From JAFLUQ01 sp964551215 (GTDB lineage Bacteria; Bacillota; Clostridia; UMGS1883): a stretch of 20,629 nucleotides of DNA. Under the pieces are notes generated by a model. The model was not told the DNA's origin. It saw only the letters and a program-made list of their open reading frames with translations, and made no database searches. Within the stretch, counting starts at the first letter, position 1. Each line of letters starts with the position of its first letter. The stretch covers positions 1 through 20,629 of the forward strand of contig CAZKBV010000029.1 in the NCBI GenBank assembly GCA_964551215.1, given 5' to 3'. This document shows, piece after piece, positions 6,244-13,708 of this stretch. The position numbers were made by a program, and so were the translations under genes.

Positions 6244-7299
6244 ATGAATAGTGAGCTTTTGACAGCGTTGGAGCTGCTGGAAAGAGAAAAAAACATCAAA
6301 AAAGAGGTTATGAGCGAGGCGCTTGAAACCGCCGTCGCCACGGCCTACAAAAAGCATCTGGGGGGCGGAGACTGCTTTGCTTCCCTCAACCGTGAAACCG
6401 GAGACATACGCGTGTTCTGCCGCAGAACGGTGGTTGAGGATGTGGAGGATCCGTTAACTCAGATAAGTCTTGAGGACGCGAGAGAAATCAGCCCCTCCTA
6501 CGGCGTTGGGGACATTGTGGAAATAACGGCCGATCCGGCTAAATTTGGCCGCATAGCCGCCATAACCGCCAAGCAGATGGTGGTGCAAAAGATTCGCGAG
6601 GCCGAAAGAGGCAATATGTACGACGAGTATAACGAACGCAAAAACGGCATCATGACGGGCGTTGTCGAAAAGGTGGATAAGAGGGGCGTGCTTGTAAATT
6701 TGGGAACGGCCGAATCCGTGCTTATGCCAAACGAACAAATACCGGGGGAGGAATATTTTCAGGGCAAGAAAATAAAGGTGTATATTTTTGAAGTGAGCAA
6801 AAACGCCAAAAATGTGCAGCTTCTCATAAGCCGCACCCATCCCAATCTGGTGCGTAAGCTTTTTGAACAGGAGGTGCCGGAAATATCCGACGGCGTTGTT
6901 CAGATAAAGAATGTTGCCCGCGAGGCCGGCAGCAGAAGCAAAATCTCGGTTTTGTCCGAGGATGAAAACGTAGACGCGGTAGGCTCGTGCGTAGGCCCGA
7001 AGGGCGCGAGAGTCGCCGCAGTTGTGAATGAGCTTGGCGGCGAAAAGGTTGATATAATCGAATACAGCGATGACCCCGCCGCTTACATCAGCGCGGCTCT
7101 CAGTCCGGCGAAGGTTGTCAGCGTGGAAATTGACGAAGCCAATAAAAACGCCTATGTTATAGTTCCGGAATATCAGCTTTCTCTTGCCATAGGCAAGGAA
7201 GGGCAGAACGCCCGTCTCGCCGCAAGGCTTACAGGCTGGAAGATAGATATCAAGAGCGACGGCGTTACAATGGGTCCCGAAGGCGGGGAAGAACAATGA
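6244..7299 (+). CDS. nusA: Transcription termination/antitermination factor NusA
   Basis: NusA binds RNA polymerase and nascent RNA, promoting pausing and hairpin-dependent termination. The 351-residue protein is the short Gram-positive form: an N-terminal polymerase-binding domain (1 to about 125), an S1 domain (about 134-205), KH1 with VGSCVGPKGARV (near 250) and KH2 with LAIGKEGQNARLAARLTGW (near 317). The acidic C-terminal repeats of proteobacteria are absent, as expected. The ribosome site AAGGAG (6226-6231) is 12 nt from the ATG, longer than usual. The stop overlaps the ylxR start by 4 bp, pointing to coupled translation. Confidence 0.97.
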   Translation: MNSELLTALELLEREKNIKKEVMSEALETAVATAYKKHLGGGDCFASLNRETGDIRVFCRRTVVEDVEDPLTQISLEDAREISPSYGVGDIVEITADPAKFGRIAAITAKQMVVQKIREAERGNMYDEYNERKNGIMTGVVEKVDKRGVLVNLGTAESVLMPNEQIPGEEYFQGKKIKVYIFEVSKNAKNVQLLISRTHPNLVRKLFEQEVPEISDGVVQIKNVAREAGSRSKISVLSEDENVDAVGSCVGPKGARVAAVVNELGGEKVDIIEYSDDPAAYISAALSPAKVVSVEIDEANKNAYVIVPEYQLSLAIGKEGQNARLAARLTGWKIDIKSDGVTMGPEGGEEQ

Positions 7300-7550
7300 A
7301 GCCCCGAAGAATGTGCGTCGTATGCCGACAGATGAAGGAAAAGCCGCAGCTTATCAGAGTGGTGAAAAATAAAGACGGCATATTCAAGGTGGACGAAACC
7401 GGCAAGCTTCCGGGAAGGGGAGCCTATGTATGCCGCGAGGGCGGCTGCATAGACCGTCTTGAAAAGGTGAGAGGGCTGGAACGAGCCTTTAAGGGGACGG
7501 TTCCTCAGGAAATAAAAAAGGAGATAGCGGATAAAAACGGAGAAAATTAG
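7296..7550 (+). CDS. ylxR: YlxR (RnpM) RNA-binding protein
   Basis: Small basic protein of 84 residues with the family signatures RMCVVCRQM near the N-terminus and LPGRGAYVCREGGCI in the middle. The family (DUF448) has an RNA-binding fold. In Bacillus subtilis the protein is reported to bind and modulate RNase P, hence the name RnpM; that function is taken from the family. It begins within the nusA stop codon and is followed after 1 bp by ylxQ, the usual arrangement between nusA and infB. Confidence 0.93.
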   Translation: MKPRRMCVVCRQMKEKPQLIRVVKNKDGIFKVDETGKLPGRGAYVCREGGCIDRLEKVRGLERAFKGTVPQEIKKEIADKNGEN

Positions 7551-7551
7551 C

Positions 7552-7875
7552 ATGGACAGACTTTTGAGCATGGCGGGCCTGGCGGTTCGAGCCGGTAAGG
7601 TACGCTTCGGGGCTTTTATGACGGAAAAGGCGCTCCGAGACGGAAGCGCAAAGGCTGTTGTTATAGCTTCGGATTTGGGAAAGGACAACAGAAAGAAAAT
7701 TTTAAGCGCCGCAGGGGACAGCGTTCCCGTGGCGGAAAGCCTCAGCCGCGCAGAAATAGGCCGTGCCTTGGGCAAAAAAGAGGTTTCGGTGTTTTGCGTA
7801 TGCGATGAAAATCTGGCGGCGGCGGTAATAAAAATAAGCAAAATGGCAGGAAAGGAAGGATCGCCTGATGAATAA
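7552..7875 (+). CDS. ylxQ: YlxQ, ribosomal protein L7Ae family
   Basis: A 107-residue protein of the L7Ae/L30e/S12e/Gadd45 RNA-binding family, which recognises kink-turn RNA. Typical features are LLSMAGLAVRAGKVRFG at the N-terminus, then AKAVVIASDLGKDNRKKI and the C-terminal GRALGKKEVSVFCVCDENLAAAV, which matches the family's GxxxG/A...VAI pattern. The exact role of YlxQ is not established. A GGAG site lies upstream within the end of ylxR, and the gene overlaps the infB start by 8 bp. Confidence 0.92.
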   Translation: MDRLLSMAGLAVRAGKVRFGAFMTEKALRDGSAKAVVIASDLGKDNRKKILSAAGDSVPVAESLSRAEIGRALGKKEVSVFCVCDENLAAAVIKISKMAGKEGSPDE

Positions 7876-10117
7876 ACTTAAGGTTAGCGCACTGGCTAAA
7901 GCCATAAATGTTCCGGCAAAGGAGATTGCGGCTCTTATTACCGAGACAACAGGGAAAAACAAAAATTCCCAGAGCAATCTTGACAGCGACGAAATGGACA
8001 TAATCCTTGACGTGTACACGAAAAAATTCGACGACGGAAGCACGATGGAGGAATACATTGCCGCCTCCCGTCCCAAAGAGGAGCCGAAGAAGGCGCCGAA
8101 GAAAGAAGCCGCTCCCAAAGAGCCGGCCGAAAAGTCCGGAGAGGAAATTCCGAGGAAAAAGCAGCGCTATGTTGATACGCGCACAAACGTAATCGATATG
8201 GAAAAGCAACTTGCCAAGGAGAAGGCTGAGGCTTTGGCTCCGGATATAAAGGACAGCATGACGAGTAAGCAGAAAATAAAGAAAAAGAATACCAATCAAA
8301 GGTCAAGCAAGCGCAACGCGCCTCGGGAAGAAAACCTTCATCGCGTAAAAAAGGCAAAGCAGGAAAAAATTCATGTGCTTATTCCGGACGAAATATCCGT
8401 TGGCGAGCTTGCCTCGCGAATGAAAGCCAGTCCGGCGGAAATAATAAAAAAGCTGATACTTTTGGGAGTCATGGCCTCCGTTACCGACACAATTGACTAT
8501 GATACGGCTTCCCTTGTGGCGGAGGAAATGGGCGCGGAGGTAGAAAAGGAGATAATCGTTACGGCGGAGGAAAAGCTCTTTAACGATACTCCCGACGAAG
8601 AAAAGGATCTTGTTACCCGTCCGCCGGTGGTTGTTGTAATGGGTCACGTTGACCATGGCAAGACCAGCCTCCTGGACGCAATCCGCTCCACAAACGTTAC
8701 CGCCTCCGAGGCCGGCGGCATTACTCAGCACATCGGCGCGTATATGGTAAATATCAACGGAAACCCAATCACGTTTTTGGACACCCCCGGGCATGAGGCG
8801 TTTACCGCAATGCGCGCGAGGGGCGCTCAGGCCACGGATATAGCCATACTTGTCGTTGCGGCGGACGACGGCATTATGCCTCAGACCATTGAAGCCATAA
8901 ACCACGCTAAGGCGGCCAACGTAAGCATTATAGTCGCCATCAACAAAATAGATAAGGAAGGGGCGAACCCCGACCGCGTTAAGCAGGAGCTTACCGAGCA
9001 AGGCCTTGTTCCCGAGGAATGGGGCGGCGATGTTATATGCGTTGAGGTCAGCGCAAAGAAGCATCAGAATATCGACAGCCTTCTTGAAATGGTGATTCTT
9101 ACAGCGGAAATGAAGGAGCTTAAGGCCAATCCCAACAGAAAGGCCAAGGGCGTTGTTATTGAGGCTAAGCTGGATAAGGGCAGAGGTCCGGTGGCTACGG
9201 TGCTTGTTCAAAACGGAACCCTTCGCCCCGGCGATGTTATCGTAGCGGGTACGTCGGTGGGCCGCGTAAGGGCTATGACCGACGAAAACGGCCGCCGCAT
9301 AAAGAGCGCGGCTCCGTCCACTCCCGTGGAAATAGTGGGTCTAAGCGAGGTCCCCGAGGGGGGAGATCTGTTCTACGCGGTGGACGATGAAAAGGCCGCC
9401 AGAGCCGTTGTAGAGGAACGCAAGGAAAAGCTCAAGGCCGAAAATCAACAGTCCGCGGTTCAGCCCGTAACGCTGGAAAATCTTTTCGACCGCTTCAAGG
9501 AAGGGGCCGCCAAGGAGCTGGGGATTATTGTCAAGGCGGACGTTCAGGGCAGCGTTGAGGCCGTGCGCCAGAGTCTTGAAAAGCTCAGCAATGACGAGGT
9601 AAAGGTTAATGTTATACACGGCGGCGTAGGCGCGATAAACGAAAGCGACGTTACCCTTGCCGCAGCCAGCAGCGCAATAATAGTCGGCTTTAACGTCCGC
9701 CCCGACGCGGGCGCGAGAGCTGCGGCGGAGCTTAACAAGGTGGACATGAGAATGTACAGGGTAATTTACGAGGCAATCGAGGAAATCGAGGCCGCTATGA
9801 AGGGTATGCTCGCCCCCACCTTTAAGGAAAGCGTTATCGGCCACGCGGAAATCCGCCAGACATTTAAGGTCAGCGGCGTAGGCACTATCGCCGGAGCATA
9901 TGTTAACGACGGCAAGATACAGCGCAATTGTAGCGTCCGCATTATAAGGGACGGTATTGTTATCCATGAAGGAACTCTCAGCTCCCTGAAGCGCTTTAAG
10001 GACGACGCCAAGGAGGTTCAGTTCGGCTATGAGTGCGGTATGGCTTTTGAAAAGTTCAACGACATCAAAGAGGGCGACAGCGTAGAGTGCTTTGTAATGG
10101 AAGAAGTAAAAAGATAA
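7868..10117 (+). CDS. infB: Translation initiation factor IF-2
   Basis: IF-2 is the GTPase that delivers initiator fMet-tRNA to the 30S subunit and promotes subunit joining. The 749-residue product has an IF2_N module at the start (KVSALAKAINVPAKEIAALI), a charged low-complexity linker rich in Lys, Glu and Pro (about 50-150), a second IF2_N module (ISVGELASRMKASPAEIIKKL) and then the G domain. There G1 is GHVDHGKT (about 259), G3 DTPGH (about 305), G4 NKID (about 359) and G5 SAK. The barrel domains and the fMet-tRNA-binding C2 domain (TFKVSGVGTIAGAYV to the end) follow. The ATG has AGGAAGG upstream and overlaps the ylxQ end. Length is in the Gram-positive range. Confidence 0.98.
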   Translation: MNKLKVSALAKAINVPAKEIAALITETTGKNKNSQSNLDSDEMDIILDVYTKKFDDGSTMEEYIAASRPKEEPKKAPKKEAAPKEPAEKSGEEIPRKKQRYVDTRTNVIDMEKQLAKEKAEALAPDIKDSMTSKQKIKKKNTNQRSSKRNAPREENLHRVKKAKQEKIHVLIPDEISVGELASRMKASPAEIIKKLILLGVMASVTDTIDYDTASLVAEEMGAEVEKEIIVTAEEKLFNDTPDEEKDLVTRPPVVVVMGHVDHGKTSLLDAIRSTNVTASEAGGITQHIGAYMVNINGNPITFLDTPGHEAFTAMRARGAQATDIAILVVAADDGIMPQTIEAINHAKAANVSIIVAINKIDKEGANPDRVKQELTEQGLVPEEWGGDVICVEVSAKKHQNIDSLLEMVILTAEMKELKANPNRKAKGVVIEAKLDKGRGPVATVLVQNGTLRPGDVIVAGTSVGRVRAMTDENGRRIKSAAPSTPVEIVGLSEVPEGGDLFYAVDDEKAARAVVEERKEKLKAENQQSAVQPVTLENLFDRFKEGAAKELGIIVKADVQGSVEAVRQSLEKLSNDEVKVNVIHGGVGAINESDVTLAAASSAIIVGFNVRPDAGARAAAELNKVDMRMYRVIYEAIEEIEAAMKGMLAPTFKESVIGHAEIRQTFKVSGVGTIAGAYVNDGKIQRNCSVRIIRDGIVIHEGTLSSLKRFKDDAKEVQFGYECGMAFEKFNDIKEGDSVECFVMEEVKR

Positions 10118-10134
10118 GCGAGGAGTGAGGCCAG

Positions 10135-10506
10135 ATGGCTTCAAAATTTAAAAGGACGGATCGTATATCCGAAGAGGTGAAGCGCGAGCTAAGCGAGGTG
10201 ATACGCTCCCTTAAAGACCCCCGGATCCCGTTTATGACCAGCGTCGTGGCGGTGGAGGTTACGGGCGATCTTCGTTACGCCAATTGTTATATAAGCGTAA
10301 TGGGCGGCGAAAAAACAAAAAAGGAAGCGCTTGAGGGGCTTAAAGCCGCCGGCGGATATATCCGTCGGGAAATCGGCGGACGTATGCAGCTCAGGGTGAC
10401 GCCGGAATTTATTTTTCACGAGGATAACTCTATCGAACACGGCGCGCATATAAACGACCTGCTTCACAGCGTAATCAGGCCGGAGAAAAAAGCGGAAGAG
10501 GAATAA
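10135..10506 (+). CDS. rbfA: Ribosome-binding factor A
   Basis: RbfA is a KH-fold factor needed for late 30S maturation and 16S 5'-end processing. The 123-residue product has the family N-terminus RTDRISEEVKRELSEVI, then LKDPRI, the conserved VEVTGDLRYANCYISVMG and LKAAGGYIRREIGGRMQLRVTPEF, and ends in DNSIEHGAHINDLL. The ribosome site is GGAGTGAGG. It follows infB by 17 bp and precedes nrnA by 6 bp. Confidence 0.96.
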   Translation: MASKFKRTDRISEEVKRELSEVIRSLKDPRIPFMTSVVAVEVTGDLRYANCYISVMGGEKTKKEALEGLKAAGGYIRREIGGRMQLRVTPEFIFHEDNSIEHGAHINDLLHSVIRPEKKAEEE

Positions 10507-10512
10507 ACGGTA

Positions 10513-11469
10513 ATGAAAAGTATAGATACGGCAGTTCTCCGGCATCTGCTGTCAAAAAAAAGCGTGGCTCTTATCATGCACGAAAATCCGGATTGGGACT
10601 GCTTGGGCAGCAGCCTTGCCCTTCGTGACGTTTTGAGAGGCGAGGGAGTGGTATGCGACGTTTTCGCAGACGAGCCTCTTTCCCCGTATTTGTCCTGCTT
10701 TGAAACGGGCGTAAAGGTTTACGGCGGGGAAACAGGATACGAATGTCTTTGCAGCGTGGATGTGTCCCAAGCTTCCAGAATGGGCAGAATAGGGGAGCTT
10801 TTCAAGGCTTGGGACGACACCGCCTGTATAGACCACCATATGTCCTGCGGCGGCGAGGCGAAAATATCCTATGTGGACGAAAAGGCTCCCGCCACGGCGG
10901 AAATCGTTTTCGATATGGTGAAAAGCGCCGGACTTTCCTTTTCAAAAAGGGCGGCGGAGTATTTGTACATGGCTTTGTCCTCGGACACAGGCTCCTTTAA
11001 ATATGCCGGCGTTACGTCCCACACGATGAATGTGGCGGGCGAGCTTCTGGACATGGGAATAAACGCTCCGGCGCTTTGCGACCTGCTCTATGGCCGCAAA
11101 ACCCTTAAGCAGCTTAAGCTTCAGGGTGAAGTAATTGCCGCTCTGGAGCTTTACAGGGAAGGAAAAATCGGCATTTCATATGTGGATAAGGAAACGTACG
11201 AAAAATATTCCGCCACGAAAAACGATACCGAAGCTCTTTCAAATGTTCCGAAGGAAATTGACGGGGTGGTTATGAGCGCGTTTCTCACGTGGAGGGGAGA
11301 GGGTGTAATCCGCGTCAGTCTTCGCAGTAAGGGCGATTATAACGTCCAGAAGGCGGCGGCGGCCTTCGGCGGCGGGGGCCATATGCGCGCTTCCGGCTGC
11401 ACAATAGAGGGAGAAACTATGGAAAACGCCGTAAGGCTCGTTGAGGCGGAGCTGGAAAAGCAGCTTTGA
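10513..11469 (+). CDS. nrnA: DHH family phosphoesterase, NrnA-type nanoRNase/pAp phosphatase
   Basis: NrnA degrades 2-5 nt RNAs from the 5' end and dephosphorylates 3'-phosphoadenosine 5'-phosphate, replacing the oligoribonuclease Orn that Firmicutes lack. The 318-residue product has the DHH-domain metal ligands in HENPDWDCLGSS (His23, Asp27, Asp29), SVDVS (Asp83), DHH (107-109) and SSDTGSFKY (Asp158). The DHHA1 substrate-binding domain ends in GGGGHMRASGCT. This is the normal two-domain layout. The ATG follows a GAGGAA site located at the end of rbfA. Which of the two activities dominates cannot be read from the sequence. Confidence 0.94.
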   Translation: MKSIDTAVLRHLLSKKSVALIMHENPDWDCLGSSLALRDVLRGEGVVCDVFADEPLSPYLSCFETGVKVYGGETGYECLCSVDVSQASRMGRIGELFKAWDDTACIDHHMSCGGEAKISYVDEKAPATAEIVFDMVKSAGLSFSKRAAEYLYMALSSDTGSFKYAGVTSHTMNVAGELLDMGINAPALCDLLYGRKTLKQLKLQGEVIAALELYREGKIGISYVDKETYEKYSATKNDTEALSNVPKEIDGVVMSAFLTWRGEGVIRVSLRSKGDYNVQKAAAAFGGGGHMRASGCTIEGETMENAVRLVEAELEKQL

Positions 11470-11471
11470 CA

Positions 11472-11496
11472 CATAATCCGAATTATTCGGATTATG
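11472..11496. promoter_or_regulatory. Perfect 25-bp palindrome between nrnA and truB
   Basis: Two 12-bp arms (CATAATCCGAAT and its exact reverse complement) flank one central T at 11484. It starts just after the nrnA stop and lies in the only sizeable gap (103 bp) of the second half of the operon. No T-run follows, so it is not a normal intrinsic terminator. It may be an operator, an mRNA-processing hairpin or a decayed mobile repeat. Confidence 0.5.
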
Positions 11497-11572
11497 ACTG
11501 CCCGTGACGAAGCCCGCGATATTGATACGGAAAACGAAAAAATAAAAGGGCGCCTGTCAAAAGGAGACTTAA

Positions 11573-12460
11573 ATGGATTACTGCGGACTTGTAAATTTAA
11601 ATAAACCGGCGGGCTGCACATCCAATAAAATGGTGGGAACGGCTCGGCGGCTGTTCGGCATGAAAAGGATAGGCCATACCGGCACGCTGGATCCGGCGGC
11701 TTCGGGGGTGCTTCCTTTGCTTTTGGGAAAGGCCACCCGTGCGGCGGAGCTTATCACCGCCCGTACAAAGCGTTACCGGGCGGAAATACTGCTTGGTACG
11801 GTAACCGACAGCTTGGATATGGACGGAAATATCCTGGAACAAAATCCGGTGAACGTCGCCGAAGAGGAGGTGCGCCGAGTTGTGTCCGGCTTCGTTGGGG
11901 AAACGGAGCAGCTCCCGCCCATGTACAGCGCAATATCCATAGGGGGACGGCGGCTTTACGACCTTGCGAGACAGGGCGTTGAGGTGGAACGGGAAAAGCG
12001 GCCTGTTACCATATATGAAATAAATATCGAGAAAATCAGCCTCCCCCAAATCACGGCCCTAATTAAGTGCGCCAAGGGTACATATATACGCGCTCTCGCC
12101 GCCGATATAGGGGCGGCATTGGGCTGCGGAGCCTGCCTTAAGGGGCTTTGCCGCGTTGAAAACGGCAGCCTTAAAATCGAAAACGCCTACACTCCCGAGG
12201 ATTTGGAAAGAATGGCTTCGGAGGGAAGGCTCGCGGAGGCGGTAATTCCCATAGATAAAATGTTCGAGGAATATGAACCCATCCGCTTGGACGAAAAAAA
12301 GTCCGCTTTGGTGAAAAACGGCGTGCCGATATATTTCGACGATTTTCCCGAAGGGGAAATGTTCCGCGTATACGACGGCGGAGGGAGGTTTATCGCGCTT
12401 TCCCGAAGGGGCGATACGGAGGGGCGGAGCTGCCTTAAAACGGTAAAGGCGTTTTACTGA
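11573..12460 (+). CDS. truB: tRNA pseudouridine(55) synthase
   Basis: TruB converts U55 in the T-loop of tRNAs to pseudouridine. The 295-residue protein has the conserved start GLVNLNKPAGCTSN, then GHTGTLDPAASGVLPLLLGKAT with the catalytic Asp at 40, KRYRAEILLGTVTDSLDMDG, the substrate-contacting LPPMYSAISIGGRRLYDLAR, and IKCAKGTYIRALAADIG with the conserved Arg and Asp. A C-terminal PUA-like domain follows (about 240-295). The ATG is preceded by AAAGGAGA. It is separated from ribF by 41 bp, a typical Firmicutes pairing. Confidence 0.97.
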   Translation: MDYCGLVNLNKPAGCTSNKMVGTARRLFGMKRIGHTGTLDPAASGVLPLLLGKATRAAELITARTKRYRAEILLGTVTDSLDMDGNILEQNPVNVAEEEVRRVVSGFVGETEQLPPMYSAISIGGRRLYDLARQGVEVEREKRPVTIYEINIEKISLPQITALIKCAKGTYIRALAADIGAALGCGACLKGLCRVENGSLKIENAYTPEDLERMASEGRLAEAVIPIDKMFEEYEPIRLDEKKSALVKNGVPIYFDDFPEGEMFRVYDGGGRFIALSRRGDTEGRSCLKTVKAFY

Positions 12461-12501
12461 AGAACCGTAAAGCCGATTTTAATCCTGAAAGGCGGTTAAA
12501 A

Positions 12502-13404
12502 ATGGAAAAAACATCTATAGCGCTGGGCTTCTTCGACGGAGTGCATATCGCGCACCAAAAAATTATACGGGCGGCAGTCTCATTCGGCAGGGAAAGAGGC
12601 TTCCGCCCTATTGCCCTTACCTTTGACACGGCTCCGGTCAAGGCGCTTTTCGGAACGGAGGTTAAGGTGATAAGCGGCAATCTTGAAAAGCAGAGGCTTA
12701 TTTCCGCCTTGGGGGCGGAATGTGTAATGCTGGGAGCCACGGCGGAGCTTCTCGCAATGGACGGAGAAGCCTTCGTTAGGGAGGTACTCGTGAAAAAAAT
12801 GAACGCCGCCGCCGTAAGCTGCGGCTATAATTATACCTTCGGAAGCGACGCCCTCGGCTCTCGGGAGCTTCGGGAGCTTGGGGAAAAATACGGCTTTGAG
12901 GCAATAATCTCCGAGGCGGAAACGGTGGACGGAATTCCCGTAAGCAGCAGCCGAATACGGGAGCTTTTGCAAAAGGGGGATATGGAAGGAGCAAGGCGGT
13001 TGCTGGGGAGGAATTTTGCCGTTACGGGCATAGTGGAGGCCGGCAAGCGGCTGGGGCGCACGATGGGCTTTCCCACAGTCAACATCTACCCTTCGGAAAA
13101 CCGCTGTTTGATTCCGCGAGGAGTTTACGCCGCCCGCGTAAGCTTCGACGCCGAACGCCGCGACGCGGTTACCAACGTGGGCGTAAATCCGACCGTAGGC
13201 GATAAAAACATAAGAATAGAAACTTATATCCCCGGCTTCAGCGGCAATCTTTACGGAAAGGAAATAACCACGGAATTTGTACATTTTGTCCGTCCGGAAA
13301 GGAAATTTTCCTCGGTTGAGGAGCTTTTTTCGCATATCTCCGAGGACGCGAAAACGGTTGCGGCTTACTTTGAAAAAACCCGGGATAAAACGGACGAAAA
13401 ATAA
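12502..13404 (+). CDS. ribF: Bifunctional riboflavin kinase/FAD synthetase
   Basis: RibF phosphorylates riboflavin to FMN and adenylates FMN to FAD. The 300-residue product has an N-terminal nucleotidyltransferase domain with ALGFFDGVHIAHQ and VSSSRIRELL, then a C-terminal riboflavin kinase barrel with GRTMGFPTVNIYP (the PTAN-type motif), GVYAARV and TNVGVNPTVG. The usual HxGH motif reads HIAH; both His are kept and the Gly is replaced by Ala. The N-terminus begins only 5 residues before the first strand motif, shorter than many homologues. The ribosome site AAAGGCGG supports this start. It is the last gene of the operon and no clear terminator follows. Confidence 0.96.
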   Translation: MEKTSIALGFFDGVHIAHQKIIRAAVSFGRERGFRPIALTFDTAPVKALFGTEVKVISGNLEKQRLISALGAECVMLGATAELLAMDGEAFVREVLVKKMNAAAVSCGYNYTFGSDALGSRELRELGEKYGFEAIISEAETVDGIPVSSSRIRELLQKGDMEGARRLLGRNFAVTGIVEAGKRLGRTMGFPTVNIYPSENRCLIPRGVYAARVSFDAERRDAVTNVGVNPTVGDKNIRIETYIPGFSGNLYGKEITTEFVHFVRPERKFSSVEELFSHISEDAKTVAAYFEKTRDKTDEK

Positions 13405-13708
13405 CGTAATTGTTATAAAAATGACACAATTTAACGCCCAAATTTTACTGTTTTTACAATAATGAAATGAAACGAGAAATGAATTAACGTAATTTGCTTT
13501 GAAAATTGAGCTTGACATATCAATATGCACAAATGCGGCCAACAAAATTTGTATAAATTGACGTAGAGAAACAACTGTACTTTTAAAAAAAAATGTGGTA
13601 TAGTATAAATGTATAATAACATAAAGTAGACATGGCTCTGAGTTGTGCATATTTTATATTATTATGCGGCAAATTCTTATCTATCTATTATTTAAAGGAG
13701 GAATTTTA
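13405..13708. other. AT-rich intergenic region before the secreted-protein gene
   Basis: This 304-bp stretch is visibly richer in A and T than the genes around it. No terminator for ribF is evident. It contains several -10-like boxes (13599-13617), a TTGACA without a matching -10 (13512-13517), and an exact 11-bp inverted repeat, AATATGCACAA (13522-13532) and TTGTGCATATT (13643-13653), which brackets the -10 cluster. No small gene with a credible ribosome site was found. Confidence 0.6.
13575..13617 (+). promoter_or_regulatory. Promoter region of the secreted-protein gene
   Basis: TATAGT at 13599-13604 is preceded by TGG, an extended -10 motif, which can compensate for the weak -35 (CTGTAC, 13575-13580). 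TATAAA (13604-13609) and a perfect TATAAT (13612-13617) follow closely but have no good -35. Transcription would leave a leader of about 90-100 nt. Confidence 0.5.

Noticed and set aside
7579..7592. T-arm-like GGTTCGAGCC inside ylxQ
   Set aside because: No matching acceptor or anticodon arms are present; it is coding sequence for the conserved N-terminus of YlxQ.
11494..11604. 36-codon open frame starting inside the nrnA-truB palindrome
   Set aside because: It has no ribosome binding site and runs into truB in another frame. The composition is charged but I see no recognisable motif.
13643..13708. Upstream TTG start for the large secreted protein
   Set aside because: It would put 22 residues before a textbook signal peptide and lacks a ribosome site, whereas 13709 has AAAGGAGG at the right distance.
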